Shown in pieces: positions 41,247 through 49,787 of a DNA stretch of 64,000 nucleotides. This stretch comes from Streptomyces sp. NRRL S-350. Lineage in GTDB: Bacteria > Actinomycetota > Actinomycetes > Streptomycetales > Streptomycetaceae. A program made the position numbers and the translations under genes. The notes under the pieces were generated by a model. It saw only the letters and a program-made list of their open reading frames with translations, was not told where the DNA came from and did no database searches. The first letter of the stretch is position 1, and the number at the start of each line of letters is the position of its first letter. Location: NCBI RefSeq assembly GCF_000719705.1, contig NZ_JOHO01000001.1:62001-126000 (forward strand). The letters are read 5' to 3'.

Positions 41247-41886
41247 TCAGGTTCCGCTCGCGAGCGGGATCGGCGCCGCCACGGGGGCCCAGGTGATGGT
41301 CTTCTTCACCGGATCGGCCCTGACGTCGACGAGTTCGATGGCGTCGACGCGCAGGGGGGGCGTGGCTGGGGCGGACGCGGCGCAGCCGGCGGTGGATCTG
41401 GTGGTAGTGATCCAGGGTGACCTCGTCAGTGGCGTACGACTCGGTCAGGTGCAGGACGCCGGTCTCGTAGACGGTGGCCTCCTTGCCGAGGACCGTCTCG
41501 AACGCGCGGGTGGTGGCGGTGCGCAGCGCGTTCAGCGGCTTGTCGGGGCCGAGGTCGAAGATGATGCCGGTTCCGTAGGCCAGGGGGCTGCCGACGGTGA
41601 TGGTGAAGGGCTCGATGGTGAGCATCTGCCGGGTCAGCTCGGCGGCCAGGGTCTGGCGCTCTTCGGCGGGGACGTCGGCGGCCGGCTTCTGGGACAGCTG
41701 GTAGAGCGTGATGTGCAGCCACTGGTCGCCGACGTGGGTGAGGGGGTCGTCCGCGGTTGCGGCGCGTACGCCGTGCACGAGGTCGGCGAGTTCCGGGTTC
41801 CGGCCGAGGTCCACGGTCACGTACGCGTGGAGCAGGGACCCCTTCTCCCAGGATTCTCGGCCCTGTTGGAAGACGAACGGCTTCAT
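41247..41886 (-). pseudogene. 2'-5' RNA ligase-like (2H phosphoesterase) gene with frameshift
   Basis: From ATG 41886 the frame encodes a 2H phosphoesterase: HxT in WLHITLYQL and a second HxT in VLHLTESYA. In the run of seven C on the coding strand (plus-strand G at 41354-41360) the frame is lost; with six C it would continue sensibly ([14 protein letters not shown]) to the TGA at 41247-41249, giving 212 aa. As written, the frame instead runs on into the deoxyribosyltransferase-Nudix gene with an Arg/His-rich stretch typical of wrong-frame translation. Either a sequencing error, a true mutation or slippage. Confidence 0.8.
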
Positions 41887-41984
41887 GCGAGGCACGGTAT
41901 CGCTTCGGCCGTGGACGCGGAGACGAGATGGGGAAGTCCGTGCCGCCTCCAGCTGCTGGCGTCCGCCGAAGGGCGTCCGCTGCT

Positions 41985-43133
41985 TCAGGCTTCTGCGTCC
42001 ACCGCCATGTCCTGGCGGTAGGCGTGACGGACGTACTCGCGGGGGCGGTCATACCAGCGGGCCTGGTGGCAGTCCGCCCGCGACGCGTCGGGCTGGGTGC
42101 GGTCCCATTCCAGCAGGCGCCTTGCGGACTGGTCGGCGAGGGCCGCGAGTTCACCCGGGGGTGGGTCCGGCCACAGCAGCGCGACGCGGTCGTCGAGGGC
42201 GGCACGGTGCAGCCGGTAGGCCCGCTCCTGCCGGGGTGGTCCGGTGGAGCCGGCCTGCCGGTGGTGCAGGAGCGCGGCAGCGAGAAGGTCGACGTGCTCG
42301 CTCTGGTCGGCCAGGGGCCGGGCGCCGCGGTAGGGGCCGTGCGCGGGGCGGTGGTGCCAGATCGTGCGGGTGGCCTCCCACTGGGCGAGGGCGGGGATGC
42401 GGTCGCCGAGCACGGTGCCCTCGTCGGCGTGGGCGGCCAGGACCTGGCGGGCGATCCCGGCGGTGAACAGCGCGGCGGCTTGCTGGTCGGCGTCCCCGGC
42501 GGCGAGGGCGCTGAGGTGCTGTGCGGTCTCGATGTACCGCGTCGGGGTGTCCGCGTCCCGGGTGAGCGCGGCCAGCGCGGTGCGCAGGTCGGTGAGGCGG
42601 GAGGCCGGCCGGTCCAGGCCCAGGCCAAGGAGGGCGTTCCCGTCGCCGGTGTCCAGGCCGTCCTCGCGGGCGCTGTCCACGATCGCCGCGGCGATCAGGT
42701 CGCCGGCCCAGGCTCCGTAGGCGGCGGCGTCGTGGGCGCGCGCGGTCCACGCGGACGGGTAGGCGGTGACGTGCCACAGCACCAGACCCCCGGCCCACGT
42801 CCGGGCGGCATCCCACACGGTGGCGAAGCGGGCCTGCTCCATGCACGCGGTGATCTGCGGCGGGGTGGACGCATCTGCCAGGCCGGATATGAGGTGGCTC
42901 CACCGGTCCGGTGGAGCTGCGGCGCCGTCCGGCCCGGCGGCGTCCCGCCGCCGGGCGTGCCGGATGTTCGCCGTGGCCAACGTGGCCGTGGCCAGGCCGC
43001 CGAGGGCCAGGCCGGCCTTCACCGGGCCGACCGTCCAGAACAACACGGCCGCGACAACGGCCGTAGTTCCTACGGCGGCCCAAATGAGGTTCTTCCGCAT
43101 GGCGTGGAAGTCTGCCAGGTCCGTCGCGGACAC
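41985..43133 (-). CDS. Single-pass membrane protein of unknown function (382 aa)
   Basis: GTG 43133 is used; ATG 43100 is an alternative. Two hydrophobic helices close to the N-terminus (about residues 16-35 and 37-56) anchor the protein, and the remaining 320 residues are a helical cytoplasmic domain rich in Ala, with no visible catalytic motif. The C-terminal segment has clustered Trp/His/Tyr. It is divergent from the gene at 43229, with about 95 bases between them. No family recognised. Confidence 0.7.
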
Positions 43134-43228
43134 CCGGCCGAAATCCGTCGGTCCCCTGGTACGCCACCGACCAGGCTGGCACAGTGGCCGTGGCGATCAA
43201 CGAGGCAGCGAAGGGGAGGGGCCCGCGG

Positions 43229-43729
43229 ATGCGGTGGACCATGAAGCGGCGCAGGACGAGGATGTACGAGGAGCAGGTCCGCGCCGCCGCATGGCGGGTC
43301 CACCTGACGCTCGCCACCCGCACCACCTGCAGCGCGGGCTCCGCCGAGCCGGACAGCGTCGTTGGCGCGACCGTCGAGCACAGCATCCACATCGAGGAAG
43401 CCCTCTCCGGGCTGCTGAACGTCTTGGGCCCGAACCACCCGCTGACCGTTCTGATCTTCGAGGCGAACCGCGCCTGTGTGGACGTGTGCCTGCTCCACGA
43501 GAGCTGGGCAACCTACTGCGCCGAGCAGGCGCCGCCGGACGCCAGCGAGACCGTCCTCGCACTGGACCGCGAATTCCCCGATCCGGCCCGCGTGCGGGCC
43601 TGGAACCGCTACAGCACAGCACGGCACCGCACCGATGCGCTGGCCGAACGGCTGGCAGCCCTGGAGCCGCACCTTGCGGCCGTCACCGGACGGGACCTCT
43701 CTGATCGCCTCCTGCCCGGCGCGGCCTGA
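43229..43729 (+). CDS. Protein of unknown function (166 aa)
   Basis: ATG 43229 is preferred over GTG 43184 because GGGGAGGGG lies seven bases upstream. It is a helical, soluble protein with several Cys (in TTCSAGS, RACVDVC and TYCAEQ) and an Arg-rich N-terminus. No catalytic motif is obvious. It is the only plus-strand gene between 38 and 47.9 kb, wedged between minus-strand genes, and its end is 33 bases from the convergent gene. Confidence 0.7.
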   Translation: MRWTMKRRRTRMYEEQVRAAAWRVHLTLATRTTCSAGSAEPDSVVGATVEHSIHIEEALSGLLNVLGPNHPLTVLIFEANRACVDVCLLHESWATYCAEQAPPDASETVLALDREFPDPARVRAWNRYSTARHRTDALAERLAALEPHLAAVTGRDLSDRLLPGAA

Positions 43730-43762
43730 ACATCCGGCACGCCGGAGCATCAGCAACGGTGG

Positions 43763-44572
43763 CTACTGGCGTTCGTGCAGCACCAAGCGGCGCAGTTCCG
43801 CAGCAGCGAACTCGACCGCGAGCAACTCCCAGTATCCGCCGCTCCGCCCTGAATCGGTGCGGCGGAGGAGGACGTCGAGGCTCGCCGGGATCTCCCCGGA
43901 CATCGGGGACTCGTCCTGATCCAGCTGTCCAGCGTCCGACTGCTGCTCGCCATGGCCCTGCGCCCGCTCGTGGGCGGCGCGAATCCGCGCGGTCCGCAAC
44001 AGGGTTTCCACCGCCTCGTAAGTGCCGGTCACGGCCTCGCGATCGTCCTGAGCGTGGTGCAGGAGCAGCCGCAGGTCGAAGATCACCTGAATGGTCACGT
44101 CGTTGACCGAGACACTCGGGTCCTGGATGAACTCGGCCGACGACGGCTCCCCTTCGGCATCACTGGCATGCTGCGCCCAAGCCACCAGCTGGTACCACCG
44201 CCAGTGCTTCTGCTCGTTGGGCTCTGTGCCGTAGGGCGCGGGCAGGTCCGGAAATCGCGGCCCGGTGTGGGGGTTGACCCACCCGCACCGGCATCCGGCC
44301 GTCAAGGTGCCGCTGCTGTCCCACCACACGGCGTGGGCGGCGGCATCGCCGTCGAGGACTTCTTCGGTGCCGTCAGCGGCAGTGCGGTGGATCCGCAGCT
44401 CGTGTGCTTCGCCTACTGCGCCAGATTCCCCGACCGGTGCATCTGACAGCGGGGGGTTGTTTCGGTTCTTCGCCTGGAGCAGGAGGCCGTGCGCCTCGGT
44501 GACATGGATGTCGCGTTCCTTGGCGATGCGGCGTGCTTTGGCCTTGCGGTCGTTGCTCCCGCGCTTGGTCAT
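43763..44572 (-). CDS. Protein of unknown function with Cys/His motif (269 aa)
   Basis: ATG 44572 has GGAG seven bases upstream. An N-terminal basic segment (TKRGSNDRKAKARRIAKE) is followed by a central Cys pair with nearby His (CRCGWVNPHTG, about 98-108) that might bind zinc, then a helical region and a Glu/Ser-rich linker before a C-terminal helix. Family unknown. It follows the gene at 44811 on the same strand, separated by 238 bases containing a hairpin. Confidence 0.7.
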   Translation of the reverse strand: MTKRGSNDRKAKARRIAKERDIHVTEAHGLLLQAKNRNNPPLSDAPVGESGAVGEAHELRIHRTAADGTEEVLDGDAAAHAVWWDSSGTLTAGCRCGWVNPHTGPRFPDLPAPYGTEPNEQKHWRWYQLVAWAQHASDAEGEPSSAEFIQDPSVSVNDVTIQVIFDLRLLLHHAQDDREAVTGTYEAVETLLRTARIRAAHERAQGHGEQQSDAGQLDQDESPMSGEIPASLDVLLRRTDSGRSGGYWELLAVEFAAAELRRLVLHERQ

Positions 44573-44662
44573 GACCGGCTCCAACGGGCGGGGTGCCCAC
44601 GCCGTCCCGCCCTGAAGTCCGCGTGTGGTCAGAGCGAAGCATCATGGGCCCTCGCCGGACAC

Positions 44663-44681
44663 CGGTCCGGGTGCCGGACCG
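44663..44681 (-). terminator. Hairpin CGGTCCGG-GTG-CCGGACCG
   Basis: An 8-bp stem with a three-base loop, 130 bases beyond the stop of the gene at 44811-45956. A likely terminator of that transcript. Confidence 0.5.
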
Positions 44682-44810
44682 TATCCGGCGAGCCTTCGAC
44701 CCTGTGCCGGGCGGTGCGGCGTGGGCGCGGCGCACGGCGGTCTCGGCGCGTGCATGTCCTGCGCCGCGCCCAACGTAGCGCACGGACATGCGACGGGGGA
44801 GTTGTCGGGT

Positions 44811-45956
44811 TCAAGCTCCGGTGGTGCACCGCGCGATCAGGCCGGGCAGGTCGTCCTCGCTGAGCGCGAGGTGGTGGGTCGGGTCGGCATCGTGGAGACG
44901 CCGGGTGAGGACGACCTCATACAGGTCGGCGCGCTGGTCGTCCGCGTAGTGCTCGGTCAACTGGTACCAGTGCAGCAATACCCGCCAGGTGAACCGTTGC
45001 GGGGCGGGTCTGGCCTGCCAGTCCAACTCGAGATGGTGATGGCGGTGGGCGCCGGCGACGGCGCGGCGCAGGTGGTCCGGCACGACCTCGGGGTTGCTGG
45101 CCCGGTCGAGGAGTTCCTGGAGGTCCTCGGCGCAGGTCTTGGCCGGCGGGAGAGGATCGGTCCACCCCGGGGGAGGGCCGTCCTTGAGGGTTCCTTCGAG
45201 ACGGCGCGGCCAGCGCAGGTCTGCGCATGCCTCCACCTGGTCGGCGTCGATGTCCTCGGTTCCTTCGACGTCGTCGAGGTCGACCACGTACCCGGCCGGC
45301 CCGTCGACCGTCTCGCTCGTGTCATCGAAGTACCAGCCGGCGTTCCGTACGTACCCGCGGTGCCCGGCGAGGGCCCCGGCGGTGACCTTGACCCGGTCGT
45401 GGGTGTGGTGGCCCTGGGTCGCGGTGATGATCTGCCCTTGGACGACGCCCGCCGCCCAGTGGATGCAGACCTCCAGGGCAGGGTCGGGCAGGCCGCTGGC
45501 GATGCCCCGGCTCATGCCGCCCCACCGGGGCTCCGGTGCGTCCGGTACCCAGCCGTCTCGGGCGCCGTGCGAGAGGGCGGGCTGGAGGAAGGCGGACTTC
45601 ACCGGGGCGCTGGGGTCCCAGGTCCGGGTCAGCCACCGCCAGCACTCGGTCACCGGGTCGCCGGGCGTCGCGGTGCGGGACAGGTCGTGGCCGGCGCGGG
45701 GCAGGACGGTGGTGACCAGTTCGGTCACCCGTAGGTCGTCGTGCAGTTGCCACAGCACCGCCGGCCAGCCGATCGCGTCGACCGGCCGGCGCTCGCGCAG
45801 GTGCAGGGCGTAGAGGACCGTGGCGACGATGCCGCGCATCGCCACGTCGTCCCAGCACTGCTCGTCCATCCCTCCGGGCCGGTCGGCCGCGGTGGCGTCG
45901 CTCGCGCGCCGTACGGCCTCGCCCCACGGATCGGGTGCCGGTGAGCGAGGGTGCAT
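44811..45956 (-). CDS. Protein of unknown function with KOW-like motif (381 aa)
   Basis: ATG 45956 has AGGAG eight bases upstream. The middle of the protein (about residues 190-240) reads DRVKVTAGALAGHRGYVRN, then a YVVDLDDVE strand, which is the pattern of a KOW-type beta-barrel as in NusG and some ribosomal proteins, so nucleic-acid or protein binding is possible. Flanking regions are helical with many Trp and Arg. Third gene of a probable operon after the PhzF gene and the gene at 45992, with a 35-base gap. Confidence 0.7.
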   Translation of the reverse strand: MHPRSPAPDPWGEAVRRASDATAADRPGGMDEQCWDDVAMRGIVATVLYALHLRERRPVDAIGWPAVLWQLHDDLRVTELVTTVLPRAGHDLSRTATPGDPVTECWRWLTRTWDPSAPVKSAFLQPALSHGARDGWVPDAPEPRWGGMSRGIASGLPDPALEVCIHWAAGVVQGQIITATQGHHTHDRVKVTAGALAGHRGYVRNAGWYFDDTSETVDGPAGYVVDLDDVEGTEDIDADQVEACADLRWPRRLEGTLKDGPPPGWTDPLPPAKTCAEDLQELLDRASNPEVVPDHLRRAVAGAHRHHHLELDWQARPAPQRFTWRVLLHWYQLTEHYADDQRADLYEVVLTRRLHDADPTHHLALSEDDLPGLIARCTTGA

Positions 45957-45991
45957 GGGCTGGCTCCTGCTGGTCGGGGCGGTCCGCGGAC

Positions 45992-46717
45992 CTAGAAGAC
46001 GAACTCTCCGAACTTACCGGCTCGCTCAGCGAGTTCAAGGCGGGCCGCTTGCGGGTCGGCGATGATGTCCGAACGCCCGTACAGCCAGGTGACCAGTGCG
46101 GCTGCCGCGTGCACGGTGGCCACCGGCTGGCCGGTCAGCTGCTCGGCGATGACATCGGTGATCTTGAGGCGGCTGGCGGCGAGCGCTTCGAGCTGGTCGA
46201 GCGCGGCCTCCCAGTGCTTCGGCGGACACAGGATCCCGAGGAGGGGCCGGGCTCCGGACTGCCACACGGCGGGGTCCAGGGTCACGGTGTCCAGGTGCCG
46301 CAGGCCTTCGGCGGCGAGGTGGTCGACGACACCGGCAACCTGCGAGCGCGGCACCCAGCTGGAGAGCACTTCGGCCACCTGCTCCGCTGGGCTGCCGGCC
46401 ATGGCCTGAGTCTGCGCCAGAAGGCGATCGGCCTCGATCCGCGCCGCGTGGTCCTCGTCGCTCTCGCCCGGCTTCTGCGGGGCGAACAGGTCCTCTGGCA
46501 GGCCGTCCGCGCCGTCCAACGCGCCCTCCAGATACGACAGAAGGATCATCCACGCGTGCACCTGCTTGCCGATCTCCCGGCGCGTGTACGAGGACAGCCG
46601 TCCGCCGCCCATGTCGTCCATCGACACCGGCCCGGACGGCTCCGGAGCCAGCTCCCGTCCCCGCCCCGCCGCCTGATCCTTCACACGCTGCGCCCGCAGC
46701 CGCTTGCCCTTGCCCAC
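45992..46717 (-). CDS. Protein of unknown function (241 aa)
   Basis: GTG 46717 has GGGGGAG seven bases upstream, and the frame above it is not coding-like. The N-terminal 30 residues are basic (VGKGKRLRAQR) and may bind nucleic acid. The rest is helical and acidic, with a patch SSYTRREIGKQVHAWM near residue 42. It lies 16 bases after the PhzF stop and 35 before the KOW-like gene, so the three are probably one operon. No family assigned. Confidence 0.7.
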   Translation of the reverse strand: MGKGKRLRAQRVKDQAAGRGRELAPEPSGPVSMDDMGGGRLSSYTRREIGKQVHAWMILLSYLEGALDGADGLPEDLFAPQKPGESDEDHAARIEADRLLAQTQAMAGSPAEQVAEVLSSWVPRSQVAGVVDHLAAEGLRHLDTVTLDPAVWQSGARPLLGILCPPKHWEAALDQLEALAASRLKITDVIAEQLTGQPVATVHAAAALVTWLYGRSDIIADPQAARLELAERAGKFGEFVF

Positions 46718-46733
46718 GTCGTGCTCCCCCTCG

Positions 46734-47642
46734 TTACGCAGTTCCGGTGCGATCGCCTGGCTTCGCGGCGGTACCGCCGGTGCCGGGAAGCCACAGGCGA
46801 CCGGAGCCGATGAGACAGACTCCACCGCCGACGTCGATCGACTGGACGTCATTGTGGTCGGCCACCACCTGGGCGTACAAGGTGGATGGCCGGTTCACGG
46901 ACTCGCCCTGGCTGAGTGTGAGCTGGACGCCGGAGGCCAGAAGCCCGTGCCGTACGAGGTGCGCGGCGAGCGGGCCGGCCGCCGACCCGCACGCGGGATC
47001 TTCGGGAACGCGGTCGTAGGGGGAGAACATGCGGGTGACCACGGTGCCCGGGCCGGTGAGAGCGAAGACGTTGATGCGGGCCCGGCCCGGGCCGGCAGCG
47101 CGGCCCAGAGCAGGGAAGTCGGGGACGACCGCGCGCACGGCCTCGGGGGAGTCGGCCATCACGTACAGGTGCGGGATCCCCGCGTCGTACAGGGTGACGG
47201 GCAGCAGGCTCTGCTGGAGGCCGAGCACGGCGAGCAGCTCGGCGGCCTGTTCCTGTGGGACGGGTGAGACTTTCGGGAGGGGCTGGCGCATCCATGCGGT
47301 GTACCGGTCCCTGCCCAGGCGGCGGGTGGTGACCGGCACGACACCGACGTTCGTCTCGATGCGCAGCGTGGTCTCCTCGGCGCCCTGGTGCTGGGCCAGG
47401 ACGGCGGCCGTGCCGAGCAGCGGGTGGCCGGCGAAGTCCACCTCGGTCACGGTGGAGTACAGCTTCGCCCGGACGTCGCCGCCTGCCTCGGCGGGGCGCA
47501 GAAAGACGGTCTCGGAGAGGTTCATCTCCAGGGCGATGGCCTGCATCAGGGCCGGTCCGACCGCCACGGTGTCGGTGAACACGGCGAGCTGGTTGCCCCC
47601 GAGCGCGGTGTCGGTGAACACGTCGGCGAGGTTGTAGTGCAC
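46734..47642 (-). CDS. PhzF-family isomerase-like protein (302 aa)
   Basis: PhzF enzymes isomerise dihydro-3-hydroxyanthranilate in phenazine synthesis, but most members have unknown substrates. Seen here: the start YNLADVFTDTALGGNQLAVF, the catalytic Glu in NLSETVFL (about residues 37-44), FAGHPLLGTA (about 71-80) and the second-domain motif DPACGSAAGPLA (about 216-227). GTG 47642 gives the normal length for the family; the frame is open 52 codons further, but that part is atypical. No phenazine genes are near, so the role is undefined. Confidence 0.88.
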   Translation of the reverse strand: MHYNLADVFTDTALGGNQLAVFTDTVAVGPALMQAIALEMNLSETVFLRPAEAGGDVRAKLYSTVTEVDFAGHPLLGTAAVLAQHQGAEETTLRIETNVGVVPVTTRRLGRDRYTAWMRQPLPKVSPVPQEQAAELLAVLGLQQSLLPVTLYDAGIPHLYVMADSPEAVRAVVPDFPALGRAAGPGRARINVFALTGPGTVVTRMFSPYDRVPEDPACGSAAGPLAAHLVRHGLLASGVQLTLSQGESVNRPSTLYAQVVADHNDVQSIDVGGGVCLIGSGRLWLPGTGGTAAKPGDRTGTA

Positions 47643-47689
47643 GAGCGCCCCCAGTGTCGGGTCGAGGAGAGCGGGCCATCGCGATCCCG

Positions 47690-47804
47690 CCTCTGGAACT
47701 GGCACGAGCCTCGGGTCCGCGACGGCAAGAGCGGCGTGGACTCCGGCGGCCCGTACCGTCTCACCCCGGCCGGGGGACGGGCGCTCGCGGAGCGGCAATC
47801 GTGA
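47690..47804 (+). pseudogene. Possible C-terminal remnant of a winged-helix regulator
   Basis: A plus-strand frame ending at 47804 reads ...VRDGKSGVDSGGPYRLTPAGGRALAERQS, the kind of wing and last helix found in PadR/MarR-type regulators. No N-terminal part is present; the PhzF gene start lies on the other strand just before it. Probably a deletion remnant. Confidence 0.3.
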
Positions 47805-47921
47805 TCCCGAACCGCGGACTCTCCCACGGTAGCGAGCAGTTCACCGTGGCGCCGGGAACTTCATGAATCGGTGACGAACGGGCCAGGACCGTGCGCCCCC
47901 GCGCCCGCGTCGTCGGACATA

Positions 47922-47938
47922 TTGGTCAACGTGACCAA
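47922..47938. promoter_or_regulatory. 17-bp palindrome TTGGTCAACGTGACCAA
   Basis: Perfect 7-bp arms around ACG in the promoter region between PhzF and the gene at 47991. A TAGGGT hexamer 12 to 7 bases before that ATG suggests a leaderless transcript, so the palindrome lies in or near the -35 region and is a likely operator. Confidence 0.55.
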
Positions 47939-47990
47939 GGGCCGAAGTGACGGCTACCACGGACGCGAAGGCGCGCCCTAGGGTTGCACC

Positions 47991-49694
47991 ATGCCGCATC
48001 CCCTTGCTGACCTGGCCGCTGGTCTGCGCTCCAAGACCCTCACCTTCCTCCGCGCCCCGGTGAGCCACGAGTTCTACGGCATGCTCGCCGACCACGGACA
48101 CACGTTCGTGATGCCCGCCGCGTGGTCCGCCCTGCCCCGCCCCCGTCAGATCGAGGGGCTGCTTGCCGCAGAGGCGAAGCGGCTCGCGGACGGCACAACG
48201 TTCGCGATGGCCCCCGACACCGTGCGGGCGGCCCGCGAGATCGGACGGGACCGGTCGATCCCGCTCCCCTTCACCCCGGACGTGCTGCCCGCGCCGTCGG
48301 GCATGCTCGTCTTCTCCGCCGACGAGCCGCTCGCGCATCTCCCCTCAGGGACTCCGGTGGTCGCGGTCACCTGGGGGCCACCTATGGACGGCTTCTCCCC
48401 GGGGGTACATCTGACCTGGTGGGCACCGATGCGAGACGACGAGCAGGAAAGGGACGCCGCCGCCCGCGGCCGGCTGATCCCGATCGTCCCCGACTTCGAC
48501 CTCCACCTGTCCTTCCTCCCGCTCTTCGACACCCGCCTGCACCTGGAACACCTGCCATCCGACCTGAACTACTCGGCGGTCCCGCTGCGCAGCGTGGTAG
48601 CCGCCTGGTACGCCCTCACCGCGGACAGCACCACGCTCCGAGAGGAACGCCCGCAGGCCACCTTCACACAGGCGCTGAAGGAGCAGAAGGCGAAGAAGCG
48701 CGGCGTCCAGGTCGCCACGACCAGCGATACCGACACCGCACGCCGGGGTATCACCAAGCGCGCCGCGCAGAAGGCGAATGAGGTGAACGAGGGCGGCGTC
48801 TTCGAACCTGCGCCGGAGCTGGCTGCCACCCCGAAGAAGGCCGACCACGGAGTGTTCGACACTGCCCTCGACCACCAGCTCGATGCCGGCCACCGGCGCT
48901 ACGCCCACATCTACCGGGAAGCGGCCGACCACTGGCACCGCCTGGAGATGCAGGTCACCCAGCGCTACCCCGGAATCTTCGAGGCCCTGGAAGAGCTCCG
49001 CGCCCAGAGCAGCTCGCAGTGGCAGCCGTGGTGCTGGATGCCGAGTGTCCGCGTATCCGGGTGGCTCATGAGGATGTACGACGCGCCGGTCGACCAGGCC
49101 TCGTGGGACGGGCCCCGGATCGCCGCCCTCGGTGCCTGGCGCAGCGGTGGCCGCCACAGCGCCCTCACCACGCTCTCGTTGCAGGCCACAGCCAGCGACC
49201 GCGTCCCCGCCGACCTGACCGAGACGATGCCCGCTCCGGGGCTCGGTCTGATCATCGACGACAGCGGCACCATTCACCTTCTGCTGGCCTACCTCGACGA
49301 AGTCGGCGACCGTGATGTCGCGGATGCCGAACTCGTGATCATCTCCAACTACGGCCAGCCGACCGGCATGCTCGAGGACATCACCAAGCTCACCGTGTTC
49401 CTCACCGGAGACACCCTCCTCGACGCGGTGAAGGCCACGCAGGCGTACTACGACTACGCCGCGGTCCAGAACGGCACGGAACCCCATCCCACCGAAGAAG
49501 CCCTCTACGCTGAACACGCCTACGCGCTCGGCCTGTTCACCGGGCTGCTCGCCGCCATCTGCGCGCCCGGAGCTGACCTGAGGGACGCAGGCGCGCTGAC
49601 CGGACGCAAGCTGCCCGCGCCGTGGCCGCCGGAGCCGAACGTGCTCTCGGAGATGACGCTCTGGCTCCTGACCGGTACACCGGCAGCGGGCTGA
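47991..49694 (+). CDS. Large protein of unknown function (567 aa)
   Basis: ATG 47991 lacks an RBS, and a -10-like TAGGGT sits just upstream, so translation is probably leaderless. The N-terminal 220 residues are alpha/beta with many Trp and Pro; a basic linker (KEQKAKKRGVQ, then TKRAAQKANEVNEGG) separates a C-terminal domain of about 270 residues whose middle reads GLGLIIDDSGTIHLLLAYLDEV. No family recognised. The operator palindrome upstream suggests regulated, stand-alone expression. Confidence 0.75.
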   Translation: MPHPLADLAAGLRSKTLTFLRAPVSHEFYGMLADHGHTFVMPAAWSALPRPRQIEGLLAAEAKRLADGTTFAMAPDTVRAAREIGRDRSIPLPFTPDVLPAPSGMLVFSADEPLAHLPSGTPVVAVTWGPPMDGFSPGVHLTWWAPMRDDEQERDAAARGRLIPIVPDFDLHLSFLPLFDTRLHLEHLPSDLNYSAVPLRSVVAAWYALTADSTTLREERPQATFTQALKEQKAKKRGVQVATTSDTDTARRGITKRAAQKANEVNEGGVFEPAPELAATPKKADHGVFDTALDHQLDAGHRRYAHIYREAADHWHRLEMQVTQRYPGIFEALEELRAQSSSQWQPWCWMPSVRVSGWLMRMYDAPVDQASWDGPRIAALGAWRSGGRHSALTTLSLQATASDRVPADLTETMPAPGLGLIIDDSGTIHLLLAYLDEVGDRDVADAELVIISNYGQPTGMLEDITKLTVFLTGDTLLDAVKATQAYYDYAAVQNGTEPHPTEEALYAEHAYALGLFTGLLAAICAPGADLRDAGALTGRKLPAPWPPEPNVLSEMTLWLLTGTPAAG

Positions 49695-49787
49695 GCCGGT
49701 GCCGAGGCGCGGGGGGACACGGCGCGTTCATTATCTGGGGGTCCAGCGCATTTCGGCAGCTCAGGGCCTAGTTGAGCAGTGAGCCAC

